The notes beneath the pieces are model-generated. The model was not told the origin of the DNA and ran no database searches. It was given only the letters and a program-made list of their open reading frames with translations. Below, piece after piece: positions 41,148-50,449 of a stretch of DNA of 64,000 bases. The stretch spans positions 86,487-150,486 of the forward strand of contig NZ_VRUA01000010.1 in assembly GCF_008017535.1 (NCBI RefSeq). Direction: 5' to 3'. Position numbers and translations under genes: made by a program. How positions within the stretch are numbered: position 1 is the first letter of the stretch; the number at the start of each line of letters is the position of its first letter. The DNA comes from Ottowia flava. Its GTDB lineage: Bacteria > Pseudomonadota > Gammaproteobacteria > Burkholderiales > Burkholderiaceae_C.

Positions 41148-42040
41148 CCTTTTCGCCTCGCCCACACCGTCAGCCCAATGCCCAGCGCGATCAGGCCCAC
41201 CCCGACCCACACGCTGGCCGGGTAGCGCTCGCCCAGCAGGCCCGCGCCCACCAGCACACCCACGCCGGCCGCCACGGTGCCGATCTGGCTCAGCAGCACC
41301 GGCCCACCCACCGCCTGCAGGCGAAAGAACAGCGGGAACATCAGCACCGCGGCCAGCACCTGCACCACCGACGCCACCGGCACGCGCGCCAGCGTACCCC
41401 ACGCGGGCAGCAGCCCGAAGACCGCGCAGGCCAGCAGCAGCAGGATCGCCGCCGCGCCGTGGCTGCCCACGGCCAGCCAGGTGGTGTCGGCCTGCGGCGG
41501 CCAGTCGAGCGAGCGGTACACGTTGCCGATCGCCAGCAGCACCGGAATCAGCACGCCCAGCGCCACCCATGGCCAGTCGGCCGGTCGCCCGGCCTCGCCG
41601 CGCGCCAGCGCCACCAGCAGCGCACCGGCAAAGCCGATGGCGATGCCCGCGTATTCCAGCCGCGCCGGGGCGCGCAGGCCCGCCAGGCGCGACAGCAGCG
41701 CGGTGAACAGCGGCGACAGCGTGAACATCATCGCCGTCATGCCGCTGCCCAGGCGCGGAATGCAGGCGAGCACCAGCACGTTGGGCAGCGCGTACGACAC
41801 CCCCGCCGTCACCACGAAATAGCGCAGGTGCTGCCGGTCCCACACCAGCGGCTGGCGCTGGCCGCGCCGCAGCCACAACGCCGCGCCCAGCACAGTGCAA
41901 GCCCCCAGCGAAATCAGCGCCGCCCACACCAGCCCGGGCACGCCCGCCTGCGTGGCGAGCTTGCCCAGCGGAAAGTTGAGCCCCAGCAGCACACCGACGG
42001 CGAGCAGCAGCCAAGAGGGAGAACGAAGCGAAAAATGCAT
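41144..42040 (-). CDS. EamA/DMT-family transporter
   Basis: 298 residues, ten TM helices in two EamA halves. Hallmarks: GLNFPLGKLATQAG at the first helix, IPRLGSGMTAMMFTLSPLFTALL, and ERYPASVWVGVGLIALGIGL at the end. I chose the ATG at 42040 (MHFSLRSPSW); a GTG ten codons earlier is possible. Probably exports a small metabolite or amino acid; substrate unknown. Confidence 0.88.
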   Translation of the reverse strand: MHFSLRSPSWLLLAVGVLLGLNFPLGKLATQAGVPGLVWAALISLGACTVLGAALWLRRGQRQPLVWDRQHLRYFVVTAGVSYALPNVLVLACIPRLGSGMTAMMFTLSPLFTALLSRLAGLRAPARLEYAGIAIGFAGALLVALARGEAGRPADWPWVALGVLIPVLLAIGNVYRSLDWPPQADTTWLAVGSHGAAAILLLLACAVFGLLPAWGTLARVPVASVVQVLAAVLMFPLFFRLQAVGGPVLLSQIGTVAAGVGVLVGAGLLGERYPASVWVGVGLIALGIGLTVWARRKG

Positions 42041-42110
42041 GACCAGCCCGAAGCCCGTCGCACCTTGCACCGGCGGCGGGCCGGCCAGCTTAACAAGATT
42101 TCAAACGTTT

Positions 42111-42152
42111 CCCCTACAGCCACATGCGCAAACAGCTATCAATGCAGGAGCA
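42111..42152 (+). repeat. Interspersed 40-bp repeat, copy R12
   Basis: CCCCTACAGCCACA, TGCGCA, ACAGCTATC and AGGAGCA are in order. The arm faces the end of the substrate-binding protein gene. Confidence 0.75.
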
Positions 42153-42223
42153 TGAAGACACATCACCAGGTGCGCCGGTTCCGCCCACTGGGCCCGTAAC
42201 CGGCTCACGCTCGCTGCGCGGTG

Positions 42224-43144
42224 TCACTCCTCCAGGTCGCCCACGCGCTCGGACGGGAACTTGAACGAGTCGCGCAGCAAAAAGGACATGGGCATCTGCA
42301 TGTTGACGCCGGTGGGTGGCACTGGCGCCTCGAACCACTTGGCGTACAGCCGCTGCATCTCGCCGGTTCGGATCAGGCGGCGGATCTCGTCACCCACCAG
42401 CGCCTTGAAGGCTGGCTCGTTCTTCGCAAGCATGATCGCGTAGGGTTCGATCGTGAGCGGCTTGCCCACCACCTCGTAGTCGTCCGGCTTGGCGGCCAAA
42501 GCGCGCTGGCCGAACAGCAGCACGTCATCCATCACGAAGGCATCGGCCTTGCCCTGCACGACGGCGTTGAAGGCGGCCGCGTGGTCGTCGGCCTCGAGCA
42601 CCTTGGCGTTCAGCGACAGCTCCTTGTCGCGACGACGGAACTCGGTCAGGGACGTCGTGCCCTTGGTAGAAATCACCCGCTTGCCCGCCAGATCTTCGAT
42701 GCGCGCGATGCCCGCGCCTTTCCTGACCAGGAAGCGCGCCGACGAGATGAAGTGCGGAATCGTGTAGTCCACCTGTTCACGGCGGCTGGCGGTATTGGTG
42801 GTCGAGCCGCACTCCAGCGAGGCCTTGCGCGCCGCGATATCGGGCACGCGCGAGGCCGAGCTCACCAGCAGGTACTCGACCGGCAGCTCAGGCTGCTTCA
42901 GTTGCGCGCGCACCGCATTGACCAGATGCATGCAGATGTCCATGGCGTAGCCCACGGGCCGGTTGTTGTCGTCCAGGTAAGAAAAAGGAAACGAACTTTC
43001 GCGGTGCGCCACCACGATCTTGCCCGCCGCCCGGATGCGGTCCAACTCCTGTGCCTGAGCGGCGCCGGCCGCCAGGGCCATCGCAAATGTCAACGCACAG
43101 CCAAAACCCTTGCGGCGCCACATCGCGCCAGTTCGTGCCAACAT
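42224..43144 (-). CDS. Amino-acid ABC transporter substrate-binding protein (orphan)
   Basis: 306 residues. Signal peptide about 1-32 (cleavage after AQA). Family 3 solute-binding fold: [34 protein letters not shown], and [22 protein letters not shown]. Closest in style to GltI/glutamate-aspartate binding proteins. No permease or ATPase genes adjoin it. A paralogue lies at 45061-45960, on the other side of lipB-lipA. Confidence 0.88.
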   Translation of the reverse strand: MLARTGAMWRRKGFGCALTFAMALAAGAAQAQELDRIRAAGKIVVAHRESSFPFSYLDDNNRPVGYAMDICMHLVNAVRAQLKQPELPVEYLLVSSASRVPDIAARKASLECGSTTNTASRREQVDYTIPHFISSARFLVRKGAGIARIEDLAGKRVISTKGTTSLTEFRRRDKELSLNAKVLEADDHAAAFNAVVQGKADAFVMDDVLLFGQRALAAKPDDYEVVGKPLTIEPYAIMLAKNEPAFKALVGDEIRRLIRTGEMQRLYAKWFEAPVPPTGVNMQMPMSFLLRDSFKFPSERVGDLEE

Positions 43145-43252
43145 GCTTACTTGTCCTTTTCCGTGTCCGTGATTTCCGCTGTCACACGAAGCAGGATTCG
43201 TACCATCGGGCCCGCCGTGCGTTTCGCACCAACTTGTTGCTTGATACTAAAT

Positions 43253-43981
43253 ATGTCGGCATTGGCTGCCCATCCGGTAGACCCCCCATTGACCGCGCGC
43301 TGGCTCGGCCGCGTTGACTACGCCACCACCTTCCAGAATATGAAGGATTTCGTGGCCCAGCGCACACCCGATCAGCGCGAGCAGCTATGGATTTGCGAGC
43401 ATGACCCGGTCTTCACCCTGGGTCTGGCCGGCCGGCCCGAGCACGTGCTGGCGCCGGGCGACATCCCCGTCGTGCCCACCGACCGCGGCGGGCAGGTCAC
43501 CTACCACGGGCCCGGCCAGGTCGTCGCCTACCCGCTGATCGACCTGCAGGCGCGACGCTACTTCGTCAAGGAATACGTGCACCGGCTGGAAGAGGCGGTG
43601 ATCCGCACCCTGGCCGACCTGGGCGTGACGGGCCACCGCGTGGCGGGCGCGCCGGGCATTTACGTGCGGCTGGACGACCCGTTCAGCCATGCCGTTTTGC
43701 TGCAAAAACCGCAGCAGCGCGCGCCCGGCAGTCCTGCGCCGCAGCCCGATTTCACGGGTCTCGGCAAGATCGCGGCGCTGGGCATCAAGGTCAGCCAGCA
43801 CCGCACCTACCACGGCGTGGCGCTGAACGTGGCGATGGACCTGCAACCCTTCTCGCGCATCAACCCTTGCGGTTACGCAGGGCTGAAAACGGTCGACCTT
43901 TCTACAATCGGCGTTTCCGTCCCGTGGGACGACGCCGCCCGCCAGCTGGCCGCGCACCTGACGCGGCTACTGGCCGTCTGA
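43253..43981 (+). CDS. lipB: Octanoyl-[acyl-carrier-protein] transferase
   Basis: 242 residues. It moves octanoate from ACP to lipoyl domains. Signature [18 protein letters not shown]; catalytic Lys in [19 protein letters not shown]; catalytic Cys in INPCGYAGL. Start at 43253 ([10 protein letters not shown]); no strong ribosome site. A 15-residue insert ([15 protein letters not shown] region) lies between two conserved blocks. 15 bp from lipA. Confidence 0.95.
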   Translation: MSALAAHPVDPPLTARWLGRVDYATTFQNMKDFVAQRTPDQREQLWICEHDPVFTLGLAGRPEHVLAPGDIPVVPTDRGGQVTYHGPGQVVAYPLIDLQARRYFVKEYVHRLEEAVIRTLADLGVTGHRVAGAPGIYVRLDDPFSHAVLLQKPQQRAPGSPAPQPDFTGLGKIAALGIKVSQHRTYHGVALNVAMDLQPFSRINPCGYAGLKTVDLSTIGVSVPWDDAARQLAAHLTRLLAV

Positions 43982-43996
43982 GGAAGCACACACACC

Positions 43997-44998
43997 ATGC
44001 CCACACCGCTTGTCGGTCCCGACGCCCCCACCGTGCGCGACGCGCAGCCGCAGGGCAGCTACGACGCCAGTGCCAAGCAAAAAGCCGGCGCCAAGCTCTC
44101 GCGCATCCCGGTCAAGGTGCAGAACACCGGCCCGGCGCTGAAAAAGCCCGAATGGATCCGCGTCAAGGCGGGCAGCGCCAACACGCGCTTCTACGAGATC
44201 AAGGACATCCTGCGCAAGAACCACCTGGTCACCGTGTGCGAAGAGGCCAGTTGCCCCAACATCGGTGAATGCTTTGGCCACGGCACGGCCACCTTCATGA
44301 TCATGGGCGACAAGTGCACGCGCCGCTGCCCGTTCTGCGACGTCGGCCACGGCCGCCCGGACCCGCTGGATGCGAACGAGCCCGCCAACCTGGCGAACAC
44401 CATCGCGCAGCTGAAGCTGAAGTACGTGGTCATCACCAGCGTGGACCGGGACGATTTGCGCGACGGCGGCGCGCAGCACTTCGTCGACTGCATCCGCGAG
44501 ACGCGCGCGCGCTCGCCGCAGACACAGATCGAGATCCTCACGCCCGACTTCCGCGGCCGCGACGACCGCGCACTGAATATCCTCACCGCCGCGCCGCCCG
44601 ATGTGATGAACCACAACCTCGAAACCGTGCCGCGCCTGTACAAGCAGGCGCGCCCGGGCTCGGACTACGCGTTCTCGCTCAACCTGCTCAAGAAGTTCAA
44701 GGCGCTGCACCCGGAGGTATCGACCAAGAGCGGCCTGATGGTCGGTCTGGGCGAAACGGACGAGGAAATCCTCGAAGTGATGCGCGATCTGCGCGCGCAC
44801 CACGTGGACATGCTCACCATCGGCCAGTACCTGGCGCCCAGCAACGCCCACTTGCCGGTGGCCCGCTACGTGCACCCCGACACCTTCAAGATGTTCGAGG
44901 CCGAGGCCTACGCCATGGGTTTCACGCACGCGGCCGTGGGCGCCATGGTGCGCAGCAGCTACCACGCGGACAAGCAGGCGCAGGCTGCGGGCGTCTGA
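43997..44998 (+). CDS. lipA: Lipoyl synthase (radical SAM)
   Basis: 333 residues. It inserts two sulfurs into protein-bound octanoate. The auxiliary cluster Cys are in [13 protein letters not shown] and the radical SAM cluster in CTRRCPFC; the C-terminal Arg-Ser-Ser motif is RSSYHAD. Follows lipB in an operon and ends at a strong terminator. Confidence 0.97.
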   Translation: MPTPLVGPDAPTVRDAQPQGSYDASAKQKAGAKLSRIPVKVQNTGPALKKPEWIRVKAGSANTRFYEIKDILRKNHLVTVCEEASCPNIGECFGHGTATFMIMGDKCTRRCPFCDVGHGRPDPLDANEPANLANTIAQLKLKYVVITSVDRDDLRDGGAQHFVDCIRETRARSPQTQIEILTPDFRGRDDRALNILTAAPPDVMNHNLETVPRLYKQARPGSDYAFSLNLLKKFKALHPEVSTKSGLMVGLGETDEEILEVMRDLRAHHVDMLTIGQYLAPSNAHLPVARYVHPDTFKMFEAEAYAMGFTHAAVGAMVRSSYHADKQAQAAGV

Positions 44999-45014
44999 CG
45001 CGCTCCTGCCCGGC

Positions 45015-45042
45015 AAAAAGCCCGCGTCGCAGCGGGCTTTTT
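45015..45042 (+). terminator. Bidirectional terminator after lipA
   Basis: AAAAAGCCCGC, 6-base loop, GCGGGCTTTTT. It is between convergent lipA and the second substrate-binding protein gene and suits both strands. Confidence 0.9.
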
Positions 45043-45060
45043 CTTGGCTGGTGCGGGCTT

Positions 45061-45960
45061 TCAGGTCGCCGGCTTGTCCGACGGCGCCTTGATGTTGTCC
45101 TGCAGTTCCTTGCTCATCGGCAGGCCGATGCTCTGGTTGCGCGGCGGGATCGGGCTCATGAACCACTTGTTGTAGAGCTTTTCAAACTCGCCCGACTTCA
45201 TCATGCCGGTGATCACGCCGTCGACCAGCGCCTTGAACTTGGCGTCGCCCTTGCGCACCATGCAGGCGTAAGGTTCGACCTGCAGCGAATCGCCCACCAC
45301 CTCCAGCGCGGCCGGGTCCTTGGCGTTGGCCTTCAGGCCAAACAGCAGGATGTCGTCCATGGCGAAGGCGGCGGCGCGGTCGGCCTCCACCAGCAGCGCG
45401 GCGTCGGCGTGGTCCTTGGTCGACACGATGTTCAGGCCCAGCCCCTTTTCCTCGTTGTAGCGGCGCACCACCTGCATGTTGGTGGTGCCGGTGGTGATCG
45501 CCACCGTCTTGCCTTTCAGGTCGGCGTAGTTCTTGATGCCCGAGGACTTTTTCACCAGCAGGCGCGTGCCGGTGTAGAAGTGGTTGATGGCGAAGTCCAC
45601 GTCTTTGCCGCGCGCAGAGTTGTTGGTGGTCGAGCCGCATTCCAGGTCGATCGTGCCGTTTTGCAGCAGCGGAATGCGGTTGGCGGAGGTGACGGCCTGC
45701 CACGCCACGCTGAGGTCGGGCTTGCCGGTCTGCTTGCGCACTTCGGCGGCCACGGCATTGCTGATGTCCACGGCAAAGCCGATCGGCTTGTCAGGCCCGT
45801 TCAGGTAGCTGAAGGGCACCGACGACTCGCGGTAGGCGAAAGTCATCTTGCCACTGCCGCTGATCTTGGCCAGCGTGTCGCCAGTCTGCGCCTGAACAGG
45901 CAGCGCGCCCAGCATGGCCAAGGCCGCGGCCCCCAAAGCGCATCGGTACAAAGGTTTCAT
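45061..45960 (-). CDS. Amino-acid ABC transporter substrate-binding protein (GltI-like, orphan)
   Basis: 299 residues from the ATG at 45960. Signal peptide 1-24 (cleavage after VQAQ). [47 protein letters not shown] and WFMSPIPPRNQSIGLPMS match glutamate/aspartate-binding proteins. It shares the LECGSTTN motif and overall layout with 42224-43144. No transporter genes adjoin, so it must work with a permease encoded elsewhere. Confidence 0.9.
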   Translation of the reverse strand: MKPLYRCALGAAALAMLGALPVQAQTGDTLAKISGSGKMTFAYRESSVPFSYLNGPDKPIGFAVDISNAVAAEVRKQTGKPDLSVAWQAVTSANRIPLLQNGTIDLECGSTTNNSARGKDVDFAINHFYTGTRLLVKKSSGIKNYADLKGKTVAITTGTTNMQVVRRYNEEKGLGLNIVSTKDHADAALLVEADRAAAFAMDDILLFGLKANAKDPAALEVVGDSLQVEPYACMVRKGDAKFKALVDGVITGMMKSGEFEKLYNKWFMSPIPPRNQSIGLPMSKELQDNIKAPSDKPAT

Positions 45961-46165
45961 CGGTGTGACTCCAATCGTCAGGGCATGAAGATGGCCGCAG
46001 CTTACGGCCTGGCCGGCAGTCGGGTGACCGCGGTTTCCCTCGGTGGCAGCGGCTCTGCTGCCGCCCATCCGGGGCGCAACATCAGTCAGATACTGGCATG
46101 AATCGCAGTCGCCCCGCCAAAACACGCTATCTTCGGCAGCCTTCTTCCATCCGCCCCGCCACCTC

Positions 46166-47047
46166 ATGCAAAGCGCCCCTTCCCCCGGCACCACCGCGAA
46201 CCTGCTGGCGCTGGGCGCCGTTGGCCTGTGGGCCTCGCTCGCCGCCCTGGGCACGTCGCTCGCGCACGTGCCGCCTTTTCTGTTGACTGGGCTGGCGCTG
46301 CTGATCGGCAGCGCGCTGGCGCTGCCCATGGTGCGGTTCGATCTGCGGCGACTCGCCGTGCCCTGGCCGACGCTGGCGCTCGGCGTGTACGGGCTGTTCG
46401 GCTACCACTTCCTGCTGTTCACGGCGTTGCAGCTGGCACCGCCTGTCGAAGCCAACCTGGTCAACTACCTGTGGCCCCTGGGCATCGTGTTTCTGGCACC
46501 GCTGCTGCTGCCGGGCGTGCGCCTGACGGGCCTGCACATGCTGGCGGCGGTGCTGGGTTTTTCGGGTGCGGCCATCGCCATCCTCGGGCGCGGCGGTGCG
46601 GGCGCTCCCGCCGGGCCGTTTGCGGCGGCGGGCTTCATGTGTGCGGCGGGCGCGGCGGTGATCTGGTCGACCTATTCGCTGCTGACCAAGCGGCTGGCGA
46701 TGACGGGCCGCGCCTTCCCCACGGCGGCGATCGGCCTGTTCGGCATTGTCTCGGGCGTGCTGGCGCTCGCGTGCCACGCGCTGCTCGAGCCGCGCGTCGC
46801 GCTCTCGCTGCGCGACGTCGCCCTGATCGCGCTGCTGGGCCTGGGTCCGCTGGGCGGCGCGTTTTTCCTGTGGGACGCGGCACTCAAGCGCGGCGACGCG
46901 CGCCAGATCGGCGTGCTGAGCTACCTGACCCCGCTGCTGTCCACGCTGCTGCTGCTCGTGACCACGGGCCGGGCGCTGACCTGGAACGTGGCGCTGGCCA
47001 CCGGGCTGATCCTGCTGGCCGCCGTGCTTGGCACTCGGGCGCGCTGA
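46166..47047 (+). CDS. EamA/DMT-family transporter (YdcZ/aromatic exporter type)
   Basis: 293 residues, ten hydrophobic helices. Motifs: LLALGAVGLWASLAALGTSL, APPVEANLVNYLWPLGIVFLAP (seen as VNYLWPL), and GGAFFLWDAALKRGDARQIG. This last is typical of the EamA subgroup that exports aromatic amino acids (YddG-like); the substrate is inference. Divergent from the substrate-binding gene; a GGCAGC...GCTGCC hairpin is in the gap. Confidence 0.87.
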   Translation: MQSAPSPGTTANLLALGAVGLWASLAALGTSLAHVPPFLLTGLALLIGSALALPMVRFDLRRLAVPWPTLALGVYGLFGYHFLLFTALQLAPPVEANLVNYLWPLGIVFLAPLLLPGVRLTGLHMLAAVLGFSGAAIAILGRGGAGAPAGPFAAAGFMCAAGAAVIWSTYSLLTKRLAMTGRAFPTAAIGLFGIVSGVLALACHALLEPRVALSLRDVALIALLGLGPLGGAFFLWDAALKRGDARQIGVLSYLTPLLSTLLLLVTTGRALTWNVALATGLILLAAVLGTRAR

Positions 47048-47049
47048 AC

Positions 47050-47090
47050 GCTATTGTTTAGATAGCTACTCGCGCAGATGGTTGTAGGGT
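47050..47090 (-). repeat. Interspersed 40-bp repeat, copy R13
   Basis: Minus-strand reading: ACCCTACAACCA, TGCGC, AGTAGCTATC and CAATAGC. It begins 3 bp after the DMT gene stop; GCTAT/ATAGC form a clear hairpin. Confidence 0.8.
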
Positions 47091-47131
47091 CGGAGCACGA
47101 TTTTCTTCAAAGCCCAGATTCACCCGTTGCT

Positions 47132-48889
47132 TCAGACCTCCAGCAGCGCGCCCGGCTCGTCGCTGGCCAGCACCGCCTGCGCCCATTCGGTGAGCTTGCC
47201 GACGTCGGCGCGCAGCACCTCCTGCTTGACCTGCAGAATCTGCGAGGGGTGCATCGAAAAGCTGCGCAGGCCCAGGCCGAGCAGCAGGCGCGTCATGCCG
47301 GGATCGCCCGCCATTTCGCCGCACACGGCCACGGGCTTGGCCTGGCGCGCGCCTTCGGCGATGGTGTCGGCCACCAGGTGCAGCACGGCGGGGTGCAACT
47401 GGTCGTACAGATCGGCGACGGATTCGTCGGCGCGGTCGATCGCCAAGGTGTACTGGATCAGGTCGTTGGTGCCGATCGACAGGTAGTCGAAGTAGCGCAG
47501 GAACAGGCGCACCGAGAGCGCGGCAGCGGGCACCTCGATCATGGCGCCGAGCTGCACCGGGCCGTGCACGGCGCCGCGCTGGTCGAGCTGCTCGCGCGCC
47601 TTGTCCACCAGCTCCAGCGTCTGGCGGATCTCGCTGACGTGCGCGAGCATGGGGATGAGGATCATCACCTTGCCGTGCGCCGCCGCGCGCAGGATGGCGC
47701 GCAGCTGGGTGAGGAACATCGCCGGCTCGGCCAGGCACCAGCGGATGGCGCGCCGGCCCAGCGCGGGGTTGAGGTGCGCGGCGTCGTGGCGCGAGTCGTC
47801 CAGCGGCTTGTCGGCGCCGACGTCCACGGTGCGGATCGTCACCGGCAGCCCGTGCATGCCTTCCACGGCGGCGCGGTAGGCAGCGTACTGCTCCTCTTCG
47901 TCGGGCAGCTTGCCGTGGCGGCCCATGAACAGGAATTCGCTGCGGAACAGCCCCACGCCCACGGCGCCCGCGGCCAGTGCGGCCACGGTGTCGGCGGGCT
48001 CCTCGATGTTGGCCAGCAGCTCGATCTTCACGCCGTCGAGCGTCACGGCAGGGGTGTTCTTGAGGCGCGCCAGGCGCCCGCGCTCCAGCTCGCCCTGGCG
48101 CTGCTTGAAACCGTACTCGGCCAGGATGATGGGCGAGGGGTCGACGATCATCACGCCCGCATCGCCGTCGATGATGACCCAGTCGTCCTGGCGCACCAGC
48201 TGGCTGGCCGAGCGCGCGCCGACCACCGCCGGAATGTCCATGCTGCGCGCCACGATGGCGGTGTGGCTGGTCTTGCCGCCCACGTCGGTGACAAAGCCGG
48301 CGTACACGCTCTGCTTGAACTGCAGCATGTCGGCCGGCGACAGGTCGTGCGCCACCAGCACCAGCGGCACGTCCAGCGTGTCCTCCAGCGCCAGATCGTG
48401 CTGGCGCGGCACGCGCGGCGCCGCCGCCGCGGCCACCACCGGCAGCGCAGCGCCCTTGAGGTGGCGCAGCACGCGCTCGACCACCTGCTCGACGTCGGCC
48501 TTGCGCTCGCGCAGGTAGTCGTCTTCCATCTGGTCGAACTGGCGGCCCAGCACCTCGAGCTGGCTGGTCAGCGCCCATTCGGCGTTGTACAGGCGTTCGG
48601 TCACCCAGCGGCGCACGTCGGCGCGGATGGTCGGGTCCTGCAGCAGCAGCAGGTGCACTTCCAGCACGCCGGCCAGTTCGCCCGGTGCGTCCTTGGGCAG
48701 GGTGGCCATCAGGCGCTGCAGCTCTTCCGTCACGGCTTCGCGCGCCGCGCTCAGGCGCGCGATCTCGCTGTCCACCTGGTCGGGCCGGATGAAGGTGTGC
48801 GCCACGTCCAGCCGGCTGGACGCCACCAGCACCGCGCGGCCGATCGCCACGCCGCGCGCGACGGGCAGCCCGTGAATGGCGAAGGTCAT
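47132..48889 (-). CDS. ptsI: PTS phosphocarrier kinase, enzyme I
   Basis: 585 residues. It autophosphorylates with PEP and passes phosphate to HPr. Active His209 is in GGKTSHTAIVARS. PEP-binding motifs are seen: NIEEPADTVAA, GVGLFRSEFLFMGR and the ending CGEMAGDPGM. The start overlaps the TPR gene stop (ATGA). No sugar permease is nearby, so this is probably the regulatory PTS of betaproteobacteria, acting with EIIA and HPr below. Confidence 0.96.
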   Translation of the reverse strand: MTFAIHGLPVARGVAIGRAVLVASSRLDVAHTFIRPDQVDSEIARLSAAREAVTEELQRLMATLPKDAPGELAGVLEVHLLLLQDPTIRADVRRWVTERLYNAEWALTSQLEVLGRQFDQMEDDYLRERKADVEQVVERVLRHLKGAALPVVAAAAAPRVPRQHDLALEDTLDVPLVLVAHDLSPADMLQFKQSVYAGFVTDVGGKTSHTAIVARSMDIPAVVGARSASQLVRQDDWVIIDGDAGVMIVDPSPIILAEYGFKQRQGELERGRLARLKNTPAVTLDGVKIELLANIEEPADTVAALAAGAVGVGLFRSEFLFMGRHGKLPDEEEQYAAYRAAVEGMHGLPVTIRTVDVGADKPLDDSRHDAAHLNPALGRRAIRWCLAEPAMFLTQLRAILRAAAHGKVMILIPMLAHVSEIRQTLELVDKAREQLDQRGAVHGPVQLGAMIEVPAAALSVRLFLRYFDYLSIGTNDLIQYTLAIDRADESVADLYDQLHPAVLHLVADTIAEGARQAKPVAVCGEMAGDPGMTRLLLGLGLRSFSMHPSQILQVKQEVLRADVGKLTEWAQAVLASDEPGALLEV

Positions 48890-49806
48890 GGCTGCGCCTC
48901 CAATGCTTCGGTCGGCAGCACGCGCGTCAGGCTGTGCAGCTCTGCGCCTGGAATGTCCGCCACCCGCGCGCGGACCCAGGTCGGGTCGGCCGCGCTGGCG
49001 GGCATGGCCAGACCGATGCGCGCCGTGTCGGCGCTGGAGGGTTCCAGCGGCCCGTGGTCGTGGCCGGCGTCGTCGTCCGGGCGGCCTTCGGAGCAGGCGC
49101 GACACAAATTGCGCAACCCGCCCCAGTCTTCGGCCAGCAGATCCGCCGCGCTGAGTTGGCGCAGCAGCGCCTCGGTTTGGTCAGCGTCGATCTGCGTGAT
49201 GTGCAATTCCCAAGTCTCGTAGTCCGACGCGGTCAGCACGGCCAGCTCGTCGAACACCGGGACTTCGCGCCCGTCCAGGCGCCGGTAACCGTTGGGCGCA
49301 CCGTCGTGCAGCAGCAGATCGCCGTAACGCCGGCCTGACGCTGCGGTCGGCACCGAACGGATCACGGCGCGCGCCGGGTCGATGCGGTCGGCCCAGATCA
49401 CCTCAGGTGCCAAGCCGTTCGGGTCGACGCGGATCGGTGTCAGCGCCGGTGCAAAGCCGCTGGGCTCGTCGCTGTCGGCCATGTCGATGCCGAAGCGCCG
49501 CCACATGGCCCGCGCCAGGCGCCACTGCCCCAGCGCCGTCGCAGCGATGCCGGCATTCCAGCCCGCGCCATCGTGGTCCGGCTCGCGTTCCAGCGCGGCC
49601 AGGTTGGCTTCGAGCGAAGCTTGCCATTCGCCCGCGTACTTGTGCACCAAGCCCAGGTTGAACCAGGGCACCGCCCAATTCGGTTGCACCCGCGCCGCCT
49701 GGGCGTAGAGGTCCAGCGCCGCCGCCGTATCGCCGCGCTCTTCGCAGTCGTTACCCGCTGCGTTCAAAGTGGCGGCACGACCGTTGCGGCTGACGCGGAT
49801 GGGCAT
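48886..49806 (-). CDS. TPR-repeat protein inside the pts cluster
   Basis: 306 residues. Two to three tetratricopeptide repeats at about 12-95 (AALDLYAQAARVQPNWAVPW, LGLVHKYAGEWQASLEANLA). The rest, with VPVFDELAVLTASDYETWEL and CRACSEGRPDDDAGHDHGP, has no domain I know; Cys and His clusters there may bind metal. It sits between ptsH and ptsI, translationally coupled to ptsI, and separated from ptsH by the 87-bp repeat block. Role in the phosphorelay is unknown. Confidence 0.75.
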   Translation of the reverse strand: MPIRVSRNGRAATLNAAGNDCEERGDTAAALDLYAQAARVQPNWAVPWFNLGLVHKYAGEWQASLEANLAALEREPDHDGAGWNAGIAATALGQWRLARAMWRRFGIDMADSDEPSGFAPALTPIRVDPNGLAPEVIWADRIDPARAVIRSVPTAASGRRYGDLLLHDGAPNGYRRLDGREVPVFDELAVLTASDYETWELHITQIDADQTEALLRQLSAADLLAEDWGGLRNLCRACSEGRPDDDAGHDHGPLEPSSADTARIGLAMPASAADPTWVRARVADIPGAELHSLTRVLPTEALEAQP

Positions 49807-49922
49807 GCGTGAATGTCCTTAGCCTGCCAGCGAGCCGCGAGTCGCACCGAATCGCGCGTAGCGCACAGGCACTGCGCACGGAAGTGAGTCGGACGGCGCG
49901 TGGGACAGAGGCGCTGCTCCAG

Positions 49923-50176
49923 CCGCCGCCGGGCCGCCCCCAAGGCAGCCGGGGCCCCCTTGGGGGGCAGCGGACCACGCGCAACGGGGGAGCGTGGGGG
50001 CAGTTCCGGCCGCCGCCGGGCCGCCCCCAAGGCGGCCGGGGCCCCCTCGGGGGGCAGCGCAGCATGCGAAGCAGCGGAGCGTGGGGGCAATTCCGGCCGC
50101 CGCCGGGCCGCCCCAAGGCGGCCGGGGCCCCCTCGGGGGGCAGCGCAGCAGGCAAAGCCGCGAAGCGTGGGGGCAG
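49923..50176. repeat. Three tandem 87-bp GC-rich repeats
   Basis: CCGCCGCCGGGCCGCCCC recurs at 49923, 50010 and 50097, an exact 87-bp period. The last unit is slightly short. Each unit carries GGGGCCCCCT(C/T)GGGGGGCAGC, able to form a very stable hairpin, and GAGCGTGGGGGCA. It fills the 373-bp gap between ptsH and the TPR gene; no gene is supported in it, although 87 is a multiple of three and frames stay open. Confidence 0.85.
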
Positions 50177-50179
50177 GTT

Positions 50180-50449
50180 TCATTCGCCCTCACCAAACTT
50201 GTCGTCAATCATCGCGCGCAGGGCGTCCATGGCCTCCTGCTCCTGCTCGCCATCGGTCTCGATGGCGACCACGCTGCCGATGCCGGCGGCCAGCATCATC
50301 ACGCCCATGATGCTTTTGGCGTTGACGCGGCGCTCGCCCTTTGCCATCCAGACTTCACAGGGGAAGCTGCCGGCCAGCTTGGTGAGTTTCGCGGAGGCGC
50401 GCGCGTGCAGGCCGAGCTTATTGCTGATGGTGATGGTGCTCTGAATCAT
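50180..50449 (-). CDS. ptsH: HPr phosphocarrier protein
   Basis: 89 residues. Phosphate carrier between enzyme I and EIIA. His15 in GLHARAS is the phosphorylation site; Ser46 in KSIMGV is the HPr-kinase site, suggesting regulation by HPrK elsewhere. Its first 32 bp overlap the end of the EIIA gene. Confidence 0.96.
   Translation of the reverse strand: MIQSTITISNKLGLHARASAKLTKLAGSFPCEVWMAKGERRVNAKSIMGVMMLAAGIGSVVAIETDGEQEQEAMDALRAMIDDKFGEGE

Noticed and set aside
43366..43400. GCGCGAGCAGCTATGGATT in lipB resembling R15
   Set aside because: The encoded [14 protein letters not shown] is conserved in LipB, and the left end of the repeat is not at family spacing. The rare CTA codon keeps it borderline.
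46043..46062. GGCAGC...GCTGCC hairpin between the binding protein and DMT genes as a riboswitch
   Set aside because: Only a 6-bp stem; no known aptamer consensus such as cobalamin, glycine or guanidine could be matched.
49764..50183. Open frames across the 87-bp repeats with a 29-residue period
   Set aside because: They stay open only because 87 is divisible by three and the DNA is GC-rich; no ribosome site, and the sequence is Arg/Pro/Ala low complexity in all frames.
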